From Psychrobacter sp. (GTDB lineage Bacteria; Pseudomonadota; Gammaproteobacteria; Pseudomonadales; Moraxellaceae), in assembly GCF_030454045.1 (NCBI RefSeq), contig NZ_JAKDJE010000037.1, forward strand, positions 1 through 27,435: a DNA stretch of 27,435 nucleotides, read 5' to 3'. Shown here one piece after another: positions 7,553 to 16,066 of this stretch. The stretch's first letter is position 1. Every line of letters starts with the position of its first letter. A model generated the notes under the pieces. That model was not told where the DNA came from. It searched no databases and saw only the letters and a list, made by a program, of their open reading frames with translations. A program made the position numbers and the translations under genes.

Positions 7553-7612
7553 CGACATACTACAATGATAAGATCAAAAGAAAAACGGCATTAATCAAGG
7601 ACTGTTATATCA

Positions 7613-8701
7613 ATGAAACTCAACAACATAGCCGTTCTTATCGATGCCGATAATGCTTCAGCTAATAACATTAATTATATTTTACGTAAGATAGAGAGTA
7701 TCGGTAATGTTACTTGCAAAAAAGTCTATGGTGACTGGGGCAATGTACATATTCAAGGTTGGCAAGAAGCACTGCTAAAACATGCTATCGACCCAATACA
7801 ACATTTCGCCTATGCTAAAGGTAAAAATACGACTGATATTGGTCTAGTTATTGAAGCTATGGACTTATTACATAGTGGTCATTATGACGGCTTTTGCTTA
7901 GTATCTAGTGATAGTGACTTCACTGCTTTGGCGTTACGCATACGAAAAAATGGTATCAAAGTCTTTGGTTTCGGTAAAAAGCAGACCGTTAAAGCATTCA
8001 CACAAGCCTGTGACAGTTTTTACTACGTGGAGGATCTAGTACCTTTACCAAAAGCACTGCCCATTAGCGAGCACAAAGACACGCCTAGCTTTGATACTAA
8101 GACAAAACCATTGCTGCCTGTCGCCGAATCCAAAACATCACCCGAAAAATGGACAACCAAAGCACTTCAAAAGCAGACATATCTTATTAGCATATTAAAC
8201 AAGCTGATAAAAGAAGACCCAAATTCTGCCAAAGGCTGGTCAAATTTATCTTATCTTGCTAGCCAGATTAAACAACACCATACAAATATCAAGTTAGATA
8301 GATACGGCTATGCAAAGTTTTCAGAATTAATTATAGCAATGGCGTTATATGAGATCCGTACTGTGAACAAAGTCATTTCTATTAAACTCAACAACGATGT
8401 ATTGCCAACTTTAAGTGTGGAGCCAAACGACAAGGCCACATCAGTATGGGATGAGGGTCGCCTAAAACGTGATACAAAATTATTAACTAGTCTGCGTGCT
8501 TCCATTATCGATCACCCGAAAGCCGATAATGAGCGATGGGTGAATTTCGGCTTGATTGGTAGTGCTATGAAGGCGCACTACCCAAATTTCGATCCTAAAA
8601 ATTACGGTTATGCCAGACTCTCTAGCATGATTAGAAATATCGGAATATTTGAAACCAAAACGGTAAACTCTACGCTCTATGTACGTCATAAAGCTAAGTA
8701 A
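7613..8701 (+). CDS. NYN-domain nuclease with two OST-HTH (LOTUS) domains
   Basis: A 362-residue protein. Residues 1-145 form a NYN (PIN-like, LabA/DUF88) domain with its acidic metal-binding residues: Asp11 and Asp13 (LIDADNA), Asp75 (NTTDIGL), Asp100 and Asp102 (SSDSDF). Enzymes of this fold cut RNA. After a linker come two similar winged-helix units, about 188-258 and 288-358, each with the OST-HTH/LOTUS signature (YGYAKFSELI and YGYARLSSMI), a domain linked to RNA binding, including structured or G-rich RNA. The layout NYN-LOTUS-LOTUS is a known bacterial architecture, but its place inside a Ter biosynthetic operon is notable. Spacing is 60 bases from the gene before and 48 to the gene after. 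Function here is inferred as RNA cleavage. Confidence 0.87.
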   Translation: MKLNNIAVLIDADNASANNINYILRKIESIGNVTCKKVYGDWGNVHIQGWQEALLKHAIDPIQHFAYAKGKNTTDIGLVIEAMDLLHSGHYDGFCLVSSDSDFTALALRIRKNGIKVFGFGKKQTVKAFTQACDSFYYVEDLVPLPKALPISEHKDTPSFDTKTKPLLPVAESKTSPEKWTTKALQKQTYLISILNKLIKEDPNSAKGWSNLSYLASQIKQHHTNIKLDRYGYAKFSELIIAMALYEIRTVNKVISIKLNNDVLPTLSVEPNDKATSVWDEGRLKRDTKLLTSLRASIIDHPKADNERWVNFGLIGSAMKAHYPNFDPKNYGYARLSSMIRNIGIFETKTVNSTLYVRHKAK

Positions 8702-8749
8702 ACACTAGCAACAAACAAAATCTGATAATACATAGGACAACAAGAAATA

Positions 8750-10066
8750 ATGAATGATACAAATCAAGATATAACTTCTAACAAAACCTATAAACGCAGC
8801 ATCACCCTACCTCGCGGCACCCTTGATCTGACCTATCAGACCAACTCAATGGCTAACAAAAATAGCCTGAAACAAAACGACAGTTATCAATTAGAAGATC
8901 TGCTTGGTTTTGCTCAGCGTATTAATCCAAAACGGGCGTTTTTGTTTGTATCCAAAGTATTGGGTCGTCATATCCCCGTGGCACCCAGCACGATGCGAGA
9001 TGCGTTTACTGACTTGGCCAATTTAGTTCCTAGCGATTTGCCCAAGCCAATTTTAGTTATTGGTATGGCAGAGACAGCAGTGGGTTTATCCGCTGGCGTG
9101 CATCAAGCGCTACAAACACGTTATCCAAGTGCGTTATTGCTAAACTCTACGCGTCACACGCAGCATAGTGACAATAACTCCGAAGCGTTACTAACAACGT
9201 TTAATGAAGATCATAGTCATGCCAGCCAGCATTTAATTTATCAAAGTACAGATAGCGTCACGCAAGAGCAGCTGCTTACCAGCAAAACGCTGATTATGGT
9301 CGATGATGAAGCATCAACAGGCAATACTTGTGTCAATGTCGTCACGGCTTTACGTGCTGCAGGGCTCACTCAGCTAGAGCAAGTACATCTAACGACTTTG
9401 GTTGATTGGTCATTGGATCAAGAAAACACGGACCAGCAGACAAATGACATTATGCCTGTCCGTATGGCAGATCGCTTAACTGGTATTGAGTTTCATCGCC
9501 ATCACTTACTGTCTGGCGCTTGGCAATGGACAGACGCGCCCAACCCAGAGCCTATCACCATGCCATCGGTTGATACCACTGCCGCTGGTAGTCAAGCGCT
9601 TGGATTTACAGGTAACTGGGGACGTTTTCCCATATTAAATAGCACAGATGGGTTTGACAACTATCTTTCGAGCTTTCAGGCTGCATTTGCAAGCTTCCAT
9701 AATCAAGACAGCTTTGATGTCACTCAATTACCCAAAAAAATCTTGGTGTTGGGCAGCAATGAGTTTGTTTGGTTACCGTTTTTATTGGCGGAGTGGCTTG
9801 AGACAACGTCTCAAAACCTCAAAGTTGATACTGATACTATCGTTAAATTTAGTGCGTTAACACGCTCACCGATTGCGCTTGGCGGGGCCATCACCACGAT
9901 GTTGAGCTTTCATGATAATTATGGGCTGGGCATGACCAACTTTGTTTATAATGTTGACCCTGACGAGTGGGACTTGATTGTATTATGTGTAGAAACACCA
10001 ACGGATAGCGTGGATGCGATGTGGAAAGGTTTGGATAATGTGGTGGTGGTCAGTCCGACGACTTAA
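8750..10066 (+). CDS. Phosphoribosyltransferase with TRSP domain
   Basis: A 438-residue protein of the Ter-linked PRTase family. The PRPP-binding loop is LIMVDDEASTGNT (181-193), with two adjacent acidic residues and a small-residue turn as in type I phosphoribosyltransferases. GMAETAVGL (105-113) earlier in the fold fits the pyrophosphate-side loop. The C-terminal part (about 285-430) carries SALTRSPIALGG (368-379), the motif for which the TRSP domain is named; that domain is known as an attachment to this PRTase type. The predicted reaction is transfer of a ribose-5-phosphate unit from PRPP to an unknown base. The first 45 residues are polar and poorly conserved. Ribosome-site evidence for the ATG is weak (AGGA about 13 bases away). 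Confidence 0.88.
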   Translation: MNDTNQDITSNKTYKRSITLPRGTLDLTYQTNSMANKNSLKQNDSYQLEDLLGFAQRINPKRAFLFVSKVLGRHIPVAPSTMRDAFTDLANLVPSDLPKPILVIGMAETAVGLSAGVHQALQTRYPSALLLNSTRHTQHSDNNSEALLTTFNEDHSHASQHLIYQSTDSVTQEQLLTSKTLIMVDDEASTGNTCVNVVTALRAAGLTQLEQVHLTTLVDWSLDQENTDQQTNDIMPVRMADRLTGIEFHRHHLLSGAWQWTDAPNPEPITMPSVDTTAAGSQALGFTGNWGRFPILNSTDGFDNYLSSFQAAFASFHNQDSFDVTQLPKKILVLGSNEFVWLPFLLAEWLETTSQNLKVDTDTIVKFSALTRSPIALGGAITTMLSFHDNYGLGMTNFVYNVDPDEWDLIVLCVETPTDSVDAMWKGLDNVVVVSPTT

Positions 10067-10096
10067 GCCATTCTTTAACTTTCATACTTACTGCTT

Positions 10097-10921
10097 ATGG
10101 ATGATGTCATGACTATCCCATTTTTTAAGCCCAGCCCAGATATTATCAAACCCTATGCCTTAATGGATTTGGACGATACACTTTTTCAAACCCAGCGCAA
10201 GATTGATGCTTGGCAAGTCCCGACTGCAGAGCCAGAACACTTAGTTTGTGCGACGGTCAACAAGCAAAACGAGCCACTAAGCTTTATGAGTCAGCGCCAA
10301 GCGAGCTTCTTTAATTGGCTACTCAATAGCACTGAACTGATCGTAGTAACAGCACGTGACCGCAGTGAGATCAAACGCGTGAAACTGCCATTCGACAGTT
10401 GGCAAGTATTGACCCATGGCGCCATTATTTTAACGGCTGATGGGCAGTTACTAAGCGCGTGGCAGCAGCATATGCATAGCAAGCTTGCACCGTTGCAAGA
10501 TAAGTTAAACCAACTAAGCGAGCTGTTTGCTAGTCATAGCAAAAGTGAGCAGAGTCATTTGGTATTTACGCCGCATGTCGATAGCTTTAACAATGGCTCT
10601 GTAGATGAAGAATTAACGATTTATCTAGCGATCAAACACGCGCAAAAAGACCATCAAGCATTAGTTGAACTGGCCAAAAAACTGCCCACGTTAATACGAG
10701 ATTTTGAGCAAGATTTTTATGTGCATGTGAATGCCAATAATCTAGCGATATTACCGCACGCGGTACATAAGCGCCATGCTGTACAGTTTTTATTAGACAA
10801 TCATTTAGACCATCAGCGTCCCAGTTTTGGTTTTGGTGATAGCTTAGCGGATTTGCCTTTTCTGCAGCTGCTTGACTGGTACGGTATGCCAAGCCGCGGT
10901 CAGATGCATGAGCAATATTAG
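10097..10921 (+). CDS. HAD-superfamily phosphatase
   Basis: A 274-residue haloacid-dehalogenase-fold hydrolase. Motif I is LMDLDDTLF, with nucleophile Asp24 and acid/base Asp26; motif II is VVTAR (Thr85); motif IV is FGFGDSLADLPF (about 244-255) with the metal-binding Asp pair. The cap lies between motifs II and IV, as in sugar- or nucleotide-phosphate phosphatases of the Cof/sucrose-phosphatase kind. In the operon it follows the PRTase by 30 bases, which suits removal of the 5' phosphate from the PRTase product. Two starts are possible, 10097 and ATG 10109; neither has a strong ribosome site. Confidence 0.85.
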   Translation: MDDVMTIPFFKPSPDIIKPYALMDLDDTLFQTQRKIDAWQVPTAEPEHLVCATVNKQNEPLSFMSQRQASFFNWLLNSTELIVVTARDRSEIKRVKLPFDSWQVLTHGAIILTADGQLLSAWQQHMHSKLAPLQDKLNQLSELFASHSKSEQSHLVFTPHVDSFNNGSVDEELTIYLAIKHAQKDHQALVELAKKLPTLIRDFEQDFYVHVNANNLAILPHAVHKRHAVQFLLDNHLDHQRPSFGFGDSLADLPFLQLLDWYGMPSRGQMHEQY

Positions 10922-11081
10922 TTTCAGCCATCTGTCTAATTATTCGGGCTAGATCGTCAGGCTAAACAATCAGTGTAGAGCACCCGTTTAAACCATTAGC
11001 CTAAAAAATCAGCCCAGAAAATCAGCCAAAAAACAGACACAGAACCTCTCTTTTATCATCACGAGTGCCATTATTCATACT

Positions 11082-12263
11082 ATGACTTTACCTAACATAC
11101 AGACCAACAGAGCCAATCTAAACAATTACGGCTCAGGTAGCTACCTTGCCAGCGACGTGACCGTCCTGCTCGATATCGTCGATAAAGACGCTGTTGCTGA
11201 TGTGCCCGTCAGTCAAAAAGAGGCACTCATTCAAAGTGGGCAACGTCACTACTCTGATATGTTGACCTTGGAGCAAGCGCCTACCGCGATGCATGAAGAG
11301 CTATACCAACAGGCACTAGCGCAAGGTGGTAAGAGAGCCGCAACTGATATCGCACGCTTAGCGCATACCCTACATCATGTTTTTCAGCATGATGTCAGTG
11401 ACGAGCATCCCCTAGTCTTGGTCAGTTTGGTACGGGCAGGTCTACCGATTGGTGTGCTATTGCAGCGTGCGTTATCTGACACAGATAGCAGCTACCATTT
11501 GCCAAGTATACATTATGGTATCAGCATCATTCGTGATCGCGGGCTTGACCCTGTGGCGCTGCAAATGTTGCTGGACGCTTACCCAAACAGTCCGATTGTA
11601 TTTGTCGATGGCTGGACAGGTAAAGGCGCGATTTATAAAGAGCTTGCGCGCAGCTTAAACGTATTTAGCGACACGGCTCATGCCAACTTTGCCAATATTT
11701 TTCATCAAGGTGCTGATGTCATTCCGCTACTGACCCTTGCCGATCCGGCTGGCGTTGCTTGGCTCGCAGCGAGCGCGGAAGATTGGTTAATTCCATCGGG
11801 TTTGTTAAATAGTACCGTATCAGGACTGATTTCACGCAGCTTATACACCGAGCCGTCATCTGGTCTCCATCGCAGTGTCTTTTATGAGGATTTGATTGAA
11901 GCAGATCATAGCGTGGCATTTATCGATCATGTTGATGCAGCCAGACGCTCATTGACTATGCTGCCAGAGCATTTGCCGACATATCAGCAGCCGCGCTACC
12001 AGACGGCAGCATTAATAGATTCGCTCGCAGTAGACTATGATATTACCAATCATAACCGTATTAAGCCAACTATCGCCGAGGCGACGCGCGCGATACTACG
12101 CCGCGATCCAGAGCGTATATTGCTCGCGACCGCCGATCATCCCGATACCGTACTACTGCGTCATTTATGTGCGCAGCGAGGCATCACTATTGAGGTATTA
12201 GGTGATAAAATACACCCTTATCAAGCCATCACTCTGATCAAGCAACGCTCCAAAGACAGTTAA
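11082..12263 (+). CDS. StiP / PRTase-family protein with PELOTA-like C-terminal domain
   Basis: A 393-residue protein matching the family listed either as cysteine protease StiP or as a phosphoribosyltransferase of Ter operons. Residues 172-182 (IVFVDGWTGKG) look like a PRPP-binding loop, and VSLVRAGLPIGVLLQRAL (114-131) resembles the preceding PRTase strand and loop, so I favour PRTase over protease. The last 65 residues (AEATRAILRRDPERILLA to the end) look like the PELOTA/L7Ae-type RNA-binding domain known to follow this PRTase. The gap before this gene is 160 bases, the largest in the operon, and contains AAAATCAGCC twice. The ribosome site is not clear. The next gene starts 11 bases after its stop. 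Confidence 0.82.
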   Translation: MTLPNIQTNRANLNNYGSGSYLASDVTVLLDIVDKDAVADVPVSQKEALIQSGQRHYSDMLTLEQAPTAMHEELYQQALAQGGKRAATDIARLAHTLHHVFQHDVSDEHPLVLVSLVRAGLPIGVLLQRALSDTDSSYHLPSIHYGISIIRDRGLDPVALQMLLDAYPNSPIVFVDGWTGKGAIYKELARSLNVFSDTAHANFANIFHQGADVIPLLTLADPAGVAWLAASAEDWLIPSGLLNSTVSGLISRSLYTEPSSGLHRSVFYEDLIEADHSVAFIDHVDAARRSLTMLPEHLPTYQQPRYQTAALIDSLAVDYDITNHNRIKPTIAEATRAILRRDPERILLATADHPDTVLLRHLCAQRGITIEVLGDKIHPYQAITLIKQRSKDS

Positions 12264-12273
12264 TGCTTTTGGC

Positions 12274-13413
12274 ATGAATACCTCTAGCGCGATTGAACGC
12301 TTGCCCTTTATCCCTCTATTTATGATGCCAACTATGTCAGATATAACAAACAACGAGTCAGCGACTTACCTTGACACTCAGTCCTATGATACCCTGTCTT
12401 ATGCGCATCTGATCACTGAGCGTCATGCGATGGTCAGACCGCACACGCACCACCCCTACCAGCTGGGTGCTAGCCTATATATGCCTGCCACTCGCCAAGA
12501 CATCTGGCAAGTGATTAAGCGTGACAAACTACCAACGATCAATAGCATTATTATTTGTTTAGAAGATGCCGTCAGTCATGAGGATGTGGAGTTGGCGCTT
12601 GAGCGTTTGCGCACGCTGCTGGGTACGTGGGCTGAGCATGTCAATAGCATCAATGATCCATCCCGAGCTGCTGCTATTCACGCACAGCACCCAACGCGTC
12701 CACTGGTTTTTATACGTCCGCGTAGCCCAATGATGCTACAGCAATTGGCTGATTATGCGCATATTGATCTCATTGATGGTTTTGTCATGCCAAAAGTCGA
12801 TATGTATAGCTTATCCAATTGGCGCATGGCTTGTCAGAACCTCAGCGTTGATCATCTGCTGATGCCGACGCTCGAAACGGCTGCATTATTCAATCCGCAT
12901 CATAATCAAGAGCTGGCGATTGCTTTTAAAGAAGCCTTTAGTCAGCCAGTATTTGCGCTACGTATCGGGGGTAATGACTTATTTGCCGCATTGCGCCTGC
13001 GTCGTCCAAAGAATAGCATTGTCTATGACACGCCTATCGGCACCCTTGCCTATCAGCTGCTTGGCTGCTTCGTACCGCATGGTTTTTATCTGACAGCGCC
13101 AGTATTTGAGTACTTGGACCAGCCAACCCTTTTTATGCAGGAGCTAAACCGCGATGTCAGTTTGGGACTGGCAGGCAAAACGGTCATTCATCCAAGCCAA
13201 ATTGCACTGGTGCAGCAAGCCTACTGTGTGCCGCTAAGTAAATTGGATGAAGCGCAAGCGATCCTGCACTCTGAGGCCAAGGCGGTGTTCAAGTACAACA
13301 ACACCATGCTAGAACCTGCGACCCACCGGGCATGGGCGACCGAAATCGTCAATCGTGCAGAGGCATTTGGCACCATTGACGATGGCCACAGCCAATATAG
13401 CTCACGGATGTAA
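12274..13413 (+). CDS. CitE/HpcH-like C-C bond lyase
   Basis: A 379-residue TIM-barrel protein of the HpcH/HpaI/citrate-lyase-beta superfamily, in the branch tied to Ter operons. Motifs in order: SIIICLEDAV (91-100), VFIRPRS (145-151), GFVMPKVD (169-176), LETA (200-203), RIGGNDLF (230-237) and GKTVIHPSQI (301-310). Arg148 and the acidic residues Glu97 and Glu201 would hold magnesium and a carboxylated substrate. Such enzymes make or break C-C bonds in malyl-CoA- or citramalyl-type substrates; the substrate here is unknown. Ter-system comparative genomics places it in the proposed metabolite pathway. It is the last gene of the operon and is followed by a strong terminator. Met17, Met18 and Met21 are alternative starts, since the first 20 residues are poorly conserved. 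Confidence 0.85.
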   Translation: MNTSSAIERLPFIPLFMMPTMSDITNNESATYLDTQSYDTLSYAHLITERHAMVRPHTHHPYQLGASLYMPATRQDIWQVIKRDKLPTINSIIICLEDAVSHEDVELALERLRTLLGTWAEHVNSINDPSRAAAIHAQHPTRPLVFIRPRSPMMLQQLADYAHIDLIDGFVMPKVDMYSLSNWRMACQNLSVDHLLMPTLETAALFNPHHNQELAIAFKEAFSQPVFALRIGGNDLFAALRLRRPKNSIVYDTPIGTLAYQLLGCFVPHGFYLTAPVFEYLDQPTLFMQELNRDVSLGLAGKTVIHPSQIALVQQAYCVPLSKLDEAQAILHSEAKAVFKYNNTMLEPATHRAWATEIVNRAEAFGTIDDGHSQYSSRM

Positions 13414-13444
13414 TCGTTAACTATGTGATACTTCAATACGATGC

Positions 13445-13481
13445 AAAAAGCCGCTACCTTTTATTAATAGCGGCTTTTTTT
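13445..13481 (+). terminator. Rho-independent terminator of the Ter biosynthetic operon
   Basis: AAAAAGCCGCTA (13445-13456) pairs exactly with TAGCGGCTTTTT (13468-13479) around an 11-base loop, followed by T residues. It lies 32 bases after the CitE-like stop. It can also act leftward for the alpha/beta hydrolase, because the minus-strand hairpin ends in TTTTT. Confidence 0.88.
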
Positions 13482-13547
13482 ATGCATCTTTATAGACTAC
13501 TGCTTAAACAACCTAACAATACAAAACCTTCCTTTAACCGCTAAACA

Positions 13548-14360
13548 TTACACGCAGTTTTCCAAAAACTGACTGAGCACTCGGTTCACTTGATCAGGCT
13601 CTTCCACTGTCGACGTATGGCCAGCGCCTTTAATAATAGCAAGCTTCGACCCAGCGATAGCAAAATGCATGCGCTCAGACTTTGCGTAAGGCGTTGCGGC
13701 ATCTTCATCACCCACGACAATAAGTGTCGGTGTCGTGATATTACCCAATTGCTCATAAGTGCCAGTGCGATCGATGACACCCATTGTTGCCTTAACGACA
13801 CCATCCTTGCGATTACTTTGTAGCATCGTCAGCCACTGTTTGCGATCAGATTTGCGCAGCTTGTCGGCCAAAAAAGTACTGCCAAACATAATCGGCATGA
13901 CTTTATTGCTCACGCGCTTCATACCAAGCCAGCGAATGGCTTTGACTAACTTACGATACTGCGGGACATTTTTTGGGTCTTCAGGGTCGGCTGACGTCTC
14001 AAGCAACGTTAATGACAACAGCAAATCCGGTCGCTTAAGCGCAATACGTTGAGCGACAAACCCGCCCATGGATAACCCAACAAAGTGACATTTAGCAATA
14101 GCGAGTGCGTCAAGTAACCCTAGCGTATCTTCGGTCAATGTCTCCATATCATAGCCAGATTTGGTAATCTGTGACTGACCCTGCCCTCGAAAATCAAACG
14201 CAATGCAGCGATAATCGGTTTGAAAATACGCCACTTGCTTGTCATACATCTGCGAGCTCCACAGCAGACCATGGGCAAACACGATAACGGGTTTTTGCGT
14301 GTCATTGGGCGCACTGTCTTCATAATAGATATCGACATTATTGACTTTTATTGTTGGCAT
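13548..14360 (-). CDS. Alpha/beta hydrolase
   Basis: A 270-residue alpha/beta-hydrolase-fold protein with the full catalytic set. Numbered from an in-frame GTG two codons earlier, Ser99 lies in the elbow GLSMGG, Asp222 in VVGDEDAATP and His250 in GAGHTSTVEEP. The oxyanion strand HGLLWSS (32-38) and DFRGQGQSQ (58-66) are also typical. The nearest family types are 3-oxoadipate enol-lactonase (PcaD) and general carboxylesterases; the substrate cannot be decided. I chose ATG 14360 because AAGGAAG lies five bases before it; the GTG at 14366 would overlap the ribosome site. It stands alone on the minus strand, and nothing ties it to the ter island. Confidence 0.88.
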   Translation of the reverse strand: MPTIKVNNVDIYYEDSAPNDTQKPVIVFAHGLLWSSQMYDKQVAYFQTDYRCIAFDFRGQGQSQITKSGYDMETLTEDTLGLLDALAIAKCHFVGLSMGGFVAQRIALKRPDLLLSLTLLETSADPEDPKNVPQYRKLVKAIRWLGMKRVSNKVMPIMFGSTFLADKLRKSDRKQWLTMLQSNRKDGVVKATMGVIDRTGTYEQLGNITTPTLIVVGDEDAATPYAKSERMHFAIAGSKLAIIKGAGHTSTVEEPDQVNRVLSQFLENCV

Positions 14361-14732
14361 AATCACTTCCTTGTTTGGTGAAAACTCTGATTAATCAGTT
14401 GAACTGCGCATGACCGAACGCGCTACCTGCATAGTAGCATAATCTATTAATAAGTCAGGAACTCACCTTTTTATGAACCATGCGTATTATCTGTATCTTA
14501 TTCATACACTCTTTTTGTTCATACAGGCATGGCAGTTTACACGAGCAACTCAAAGAGCCAACCGCCATGTAGATGTGTCTTAAGCGCCCACAAAACCTGC
14601 TTTTATAATGCGCGCAAGCTGCTATAGTAATCAGCATTGCGTTATTTATTACCATCAATTTGTCCCGCTGTCTTTTATACGGGCACCCAAAATAGCTGCC
14701 TAACACAGTCATTGAAAATAAGGAAATCTCAA
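14361..14732. other. Divergent intergenic region
   Basis: These 372 bases separate the alpha/beta hydrolase and the enoyl-CoA isomerase genes, which point away from each other. Possible rightward -10 boxes are TATAAT (14604-14609) and TATAGT (14623-14628), neither with a good -35. CATACA occurs twice near 14505-14525. ORFs across it are not credible; one only extends the crotonase gene upstream without a ribosome site. Confidence 0.45.
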
Positions 14733-15530
14733 ATGTCACAGTCTATCGTTGATTATCAAGTGAATAATCACATTGCCACCATTACGTTTAACGATCCAAA
14801 AAGCTTAAATGCGTTTGGCACGCCACTAAAAAACAACGTGTTAATAGCGCTAGATAAAGCAGCGGCTGATGATCAAGTACGAGTCATTATCTTGCAAGGC
14901 GCTGGTGGTAATTTTTCAAGTGGCGGTGATATCAAAGAGATGTTATCTGAAGGATTGGACAAGGACGTTATCTCAACCAAGTTGAGAGGTATGGTAGAAG
15001 GCGCAGGCGAAGTCAGCTTAAAGCTACGTAATGTCCATAAACCAATCATTGCCAAATTAGAAGGTGCCGTAGCAGGGGCTGGCATGAACTTAGCGCTTAC
15101 CTGTGATTTTCGTATCGCAGCGGATAATGCAAAGTTTGTCCAAGCCTTTGTCAATATTGGTTTAGTGCCAGATGCAGGCGGTATTTATTTATTGAATCAA
15201 TTGGTTGGTACAGCAAAAGCCACTGAGCTTGTGATGCTGGGTGATAAGCTGAAAGCGGAAGATATGGCACGCTTAAATCTGGTCAATCAAGTGGTTAGTG
15301 TGGAAGAGCTAGACGCCACCGTTCAAGCATTGGCTCTAAGATTGAGCCAGCTGCCAGGTAAAGCCCTAGCCTCTATGAAACATATGTTCAATGTGCACGC
15401 GTTTATGGGTTTGAACGAGGCATTAGATATGGAAGTGGAGCAGCAGACCATGATGGCAAAAACCGATGACTTTATCGAAGGCGTCAGCGCCTTTATTGAA
15501 AAGCGTAAACCAGTTTATCAAGGTAAATAG
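14733..15530 (+). CDS. Enoyl-CoA hydratase/isomerase (crotonase family)
   Basis: A 265-residue crotonase-fold enzyme acting on acyl-CoA. The oxyanion-hole residues are in FSSGGDI (61-67) and GAVAGAGMNLAL (111-122). The catalytic segment reads NIGLVPDAGGIYLL (141-154): Asp147 replaces the glutamate pattern of classical hydratases, and the region resembles PaaG-type isomerases (1,2-epoxyphenylacetyl-CoA or delta3-delta2-enoyl-CoA isomerase). I therefore favour isomerase over hydratase. ATG 14733 has AAGGAA at 14720-14725; upstream extensions lack a ribosome site and family similarity. It is monocistronic, with a terminator 27 bases downstream. A role in fatty-acid or aromatic-acid breakdown is inferred. 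Confidence 0.88.
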   Translation: MSQSIVDYQVNNHIATITFNDPKSLNAFGTPLKNNVLIALDKAAADDQVRVIILQGAGGNFSSGGDIKEMLSEGLDKDVISTKLRGMVEGAGEVSLKLRNVHKPIIAKLEGAVAGAGMNLALTCDFRIAADNAKFVQAFVNIGLVPDAGGIYLLNQLVGTAKATELVMLGDKLKAEDMARLNLVNQVVSVEELDATVQALALRLSQLPGKALASMKHMFNVHAFMGLNEALDMEVEQQTMMAKTDDFIEGVSAFIEKRKPVYQGK

Positions 15531-15556
15531 CTAATCGATGATTTAGTAATATTGTC

Positions 15557-15586
15557 AAAAAGGCTGCTCATTAGTAGCCTTTTTTC
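15557..15586 (+). terminator. Rho-independent terminator
   Basis: AAAAGGCTGCT (15557-15567) pairs with AGTAGCCTTTT with one G-T pair and a CATT loop, followed by further T residues. It ends the enoyl-CoA isomerase transcript. Confidence 0.8.
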
Positions 15587-15622
15587 ATGCCATACCATTG
15601 TCACTACTTGATGGCATAATTG

Positions 15623-16066
15623 TTATGATACAGACGCTGACTTATAGTGATACGGTAAGGTAAATATCTTGTCAAAAATAAAGGTGAATACGAAATTATA
15701 AATTAAGAAAAACACTAGCAAGGCAGCTTCCATCATAAACGCTTGGAGCAAGCCAACGTGATACCAAATCATATATAGCGGTAAGCAAATCAAAACCAAA
15801 CCGACTTCAAATATAAAGGCATGAACACTACGAATAAGCAGCGTGCGCTCTGCTATTTGCCTGCGCTCCTCCCAAGTCTCAAAAGCGGTGTTGTATACAA
15901 AGTTCCAAATGATGGCAGCCAGCGATACCATCATCGCGACAGGTAGAGAGTCCGATGCCTCGCTATTGCTGAGCTTCATCAATACAAAGGTAGAGGAGAT
16001 AATTGCGACAATCTCGAACACAGCCACATAGACAATGCGGCGTTTGAGTGGGGATAAAGTAATCAA
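15623..16066 (-). CDS. PACE-family small multidrug efflux protein
   Basis: About 147 residues with four hydrophobic segments arranged as two repeats of the bacterial transmembrane pair domain, the layout of PACE proteins such as AceI, which export chlorhexidine and other biocides using a proton gradient. RRIVYVAVFEIVAI carries the conserved membrane glutamate; IIWNFVYNTAFE in the second helix is a family signature; RSVHAFIFEVGLV is the matching start of the second repeat. No ATG is available. I favour TTG 16066, since GGAG lies six bases before it and the protein then begins shortly before the first helix as in relatives; TTG 16078 is the alternative. Four membrane helices and no other domain. 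The exact substrate is unknown. Confidence 0.82.
   Translation of the reverse strand: MITLSPLKRRIVYVAVFEIVAIISSTFVLMKLSNSEASDSLPVAMMVSLAAIIWNFVYNTAFETWEERRQIAERTLLIRSVHAFIFEVGLVLICLPLYMIWYHVGLLQAFMMEAALLVFFLIYNFVFTFIFDKIFTLPYHYKSASVS

Noticed and set aside
10990..11040. Short direct repeat AAAATCAGCC as a regulatory element
   Set aside because: Only two copies in an A-rich gap; not enough to separate from chance.
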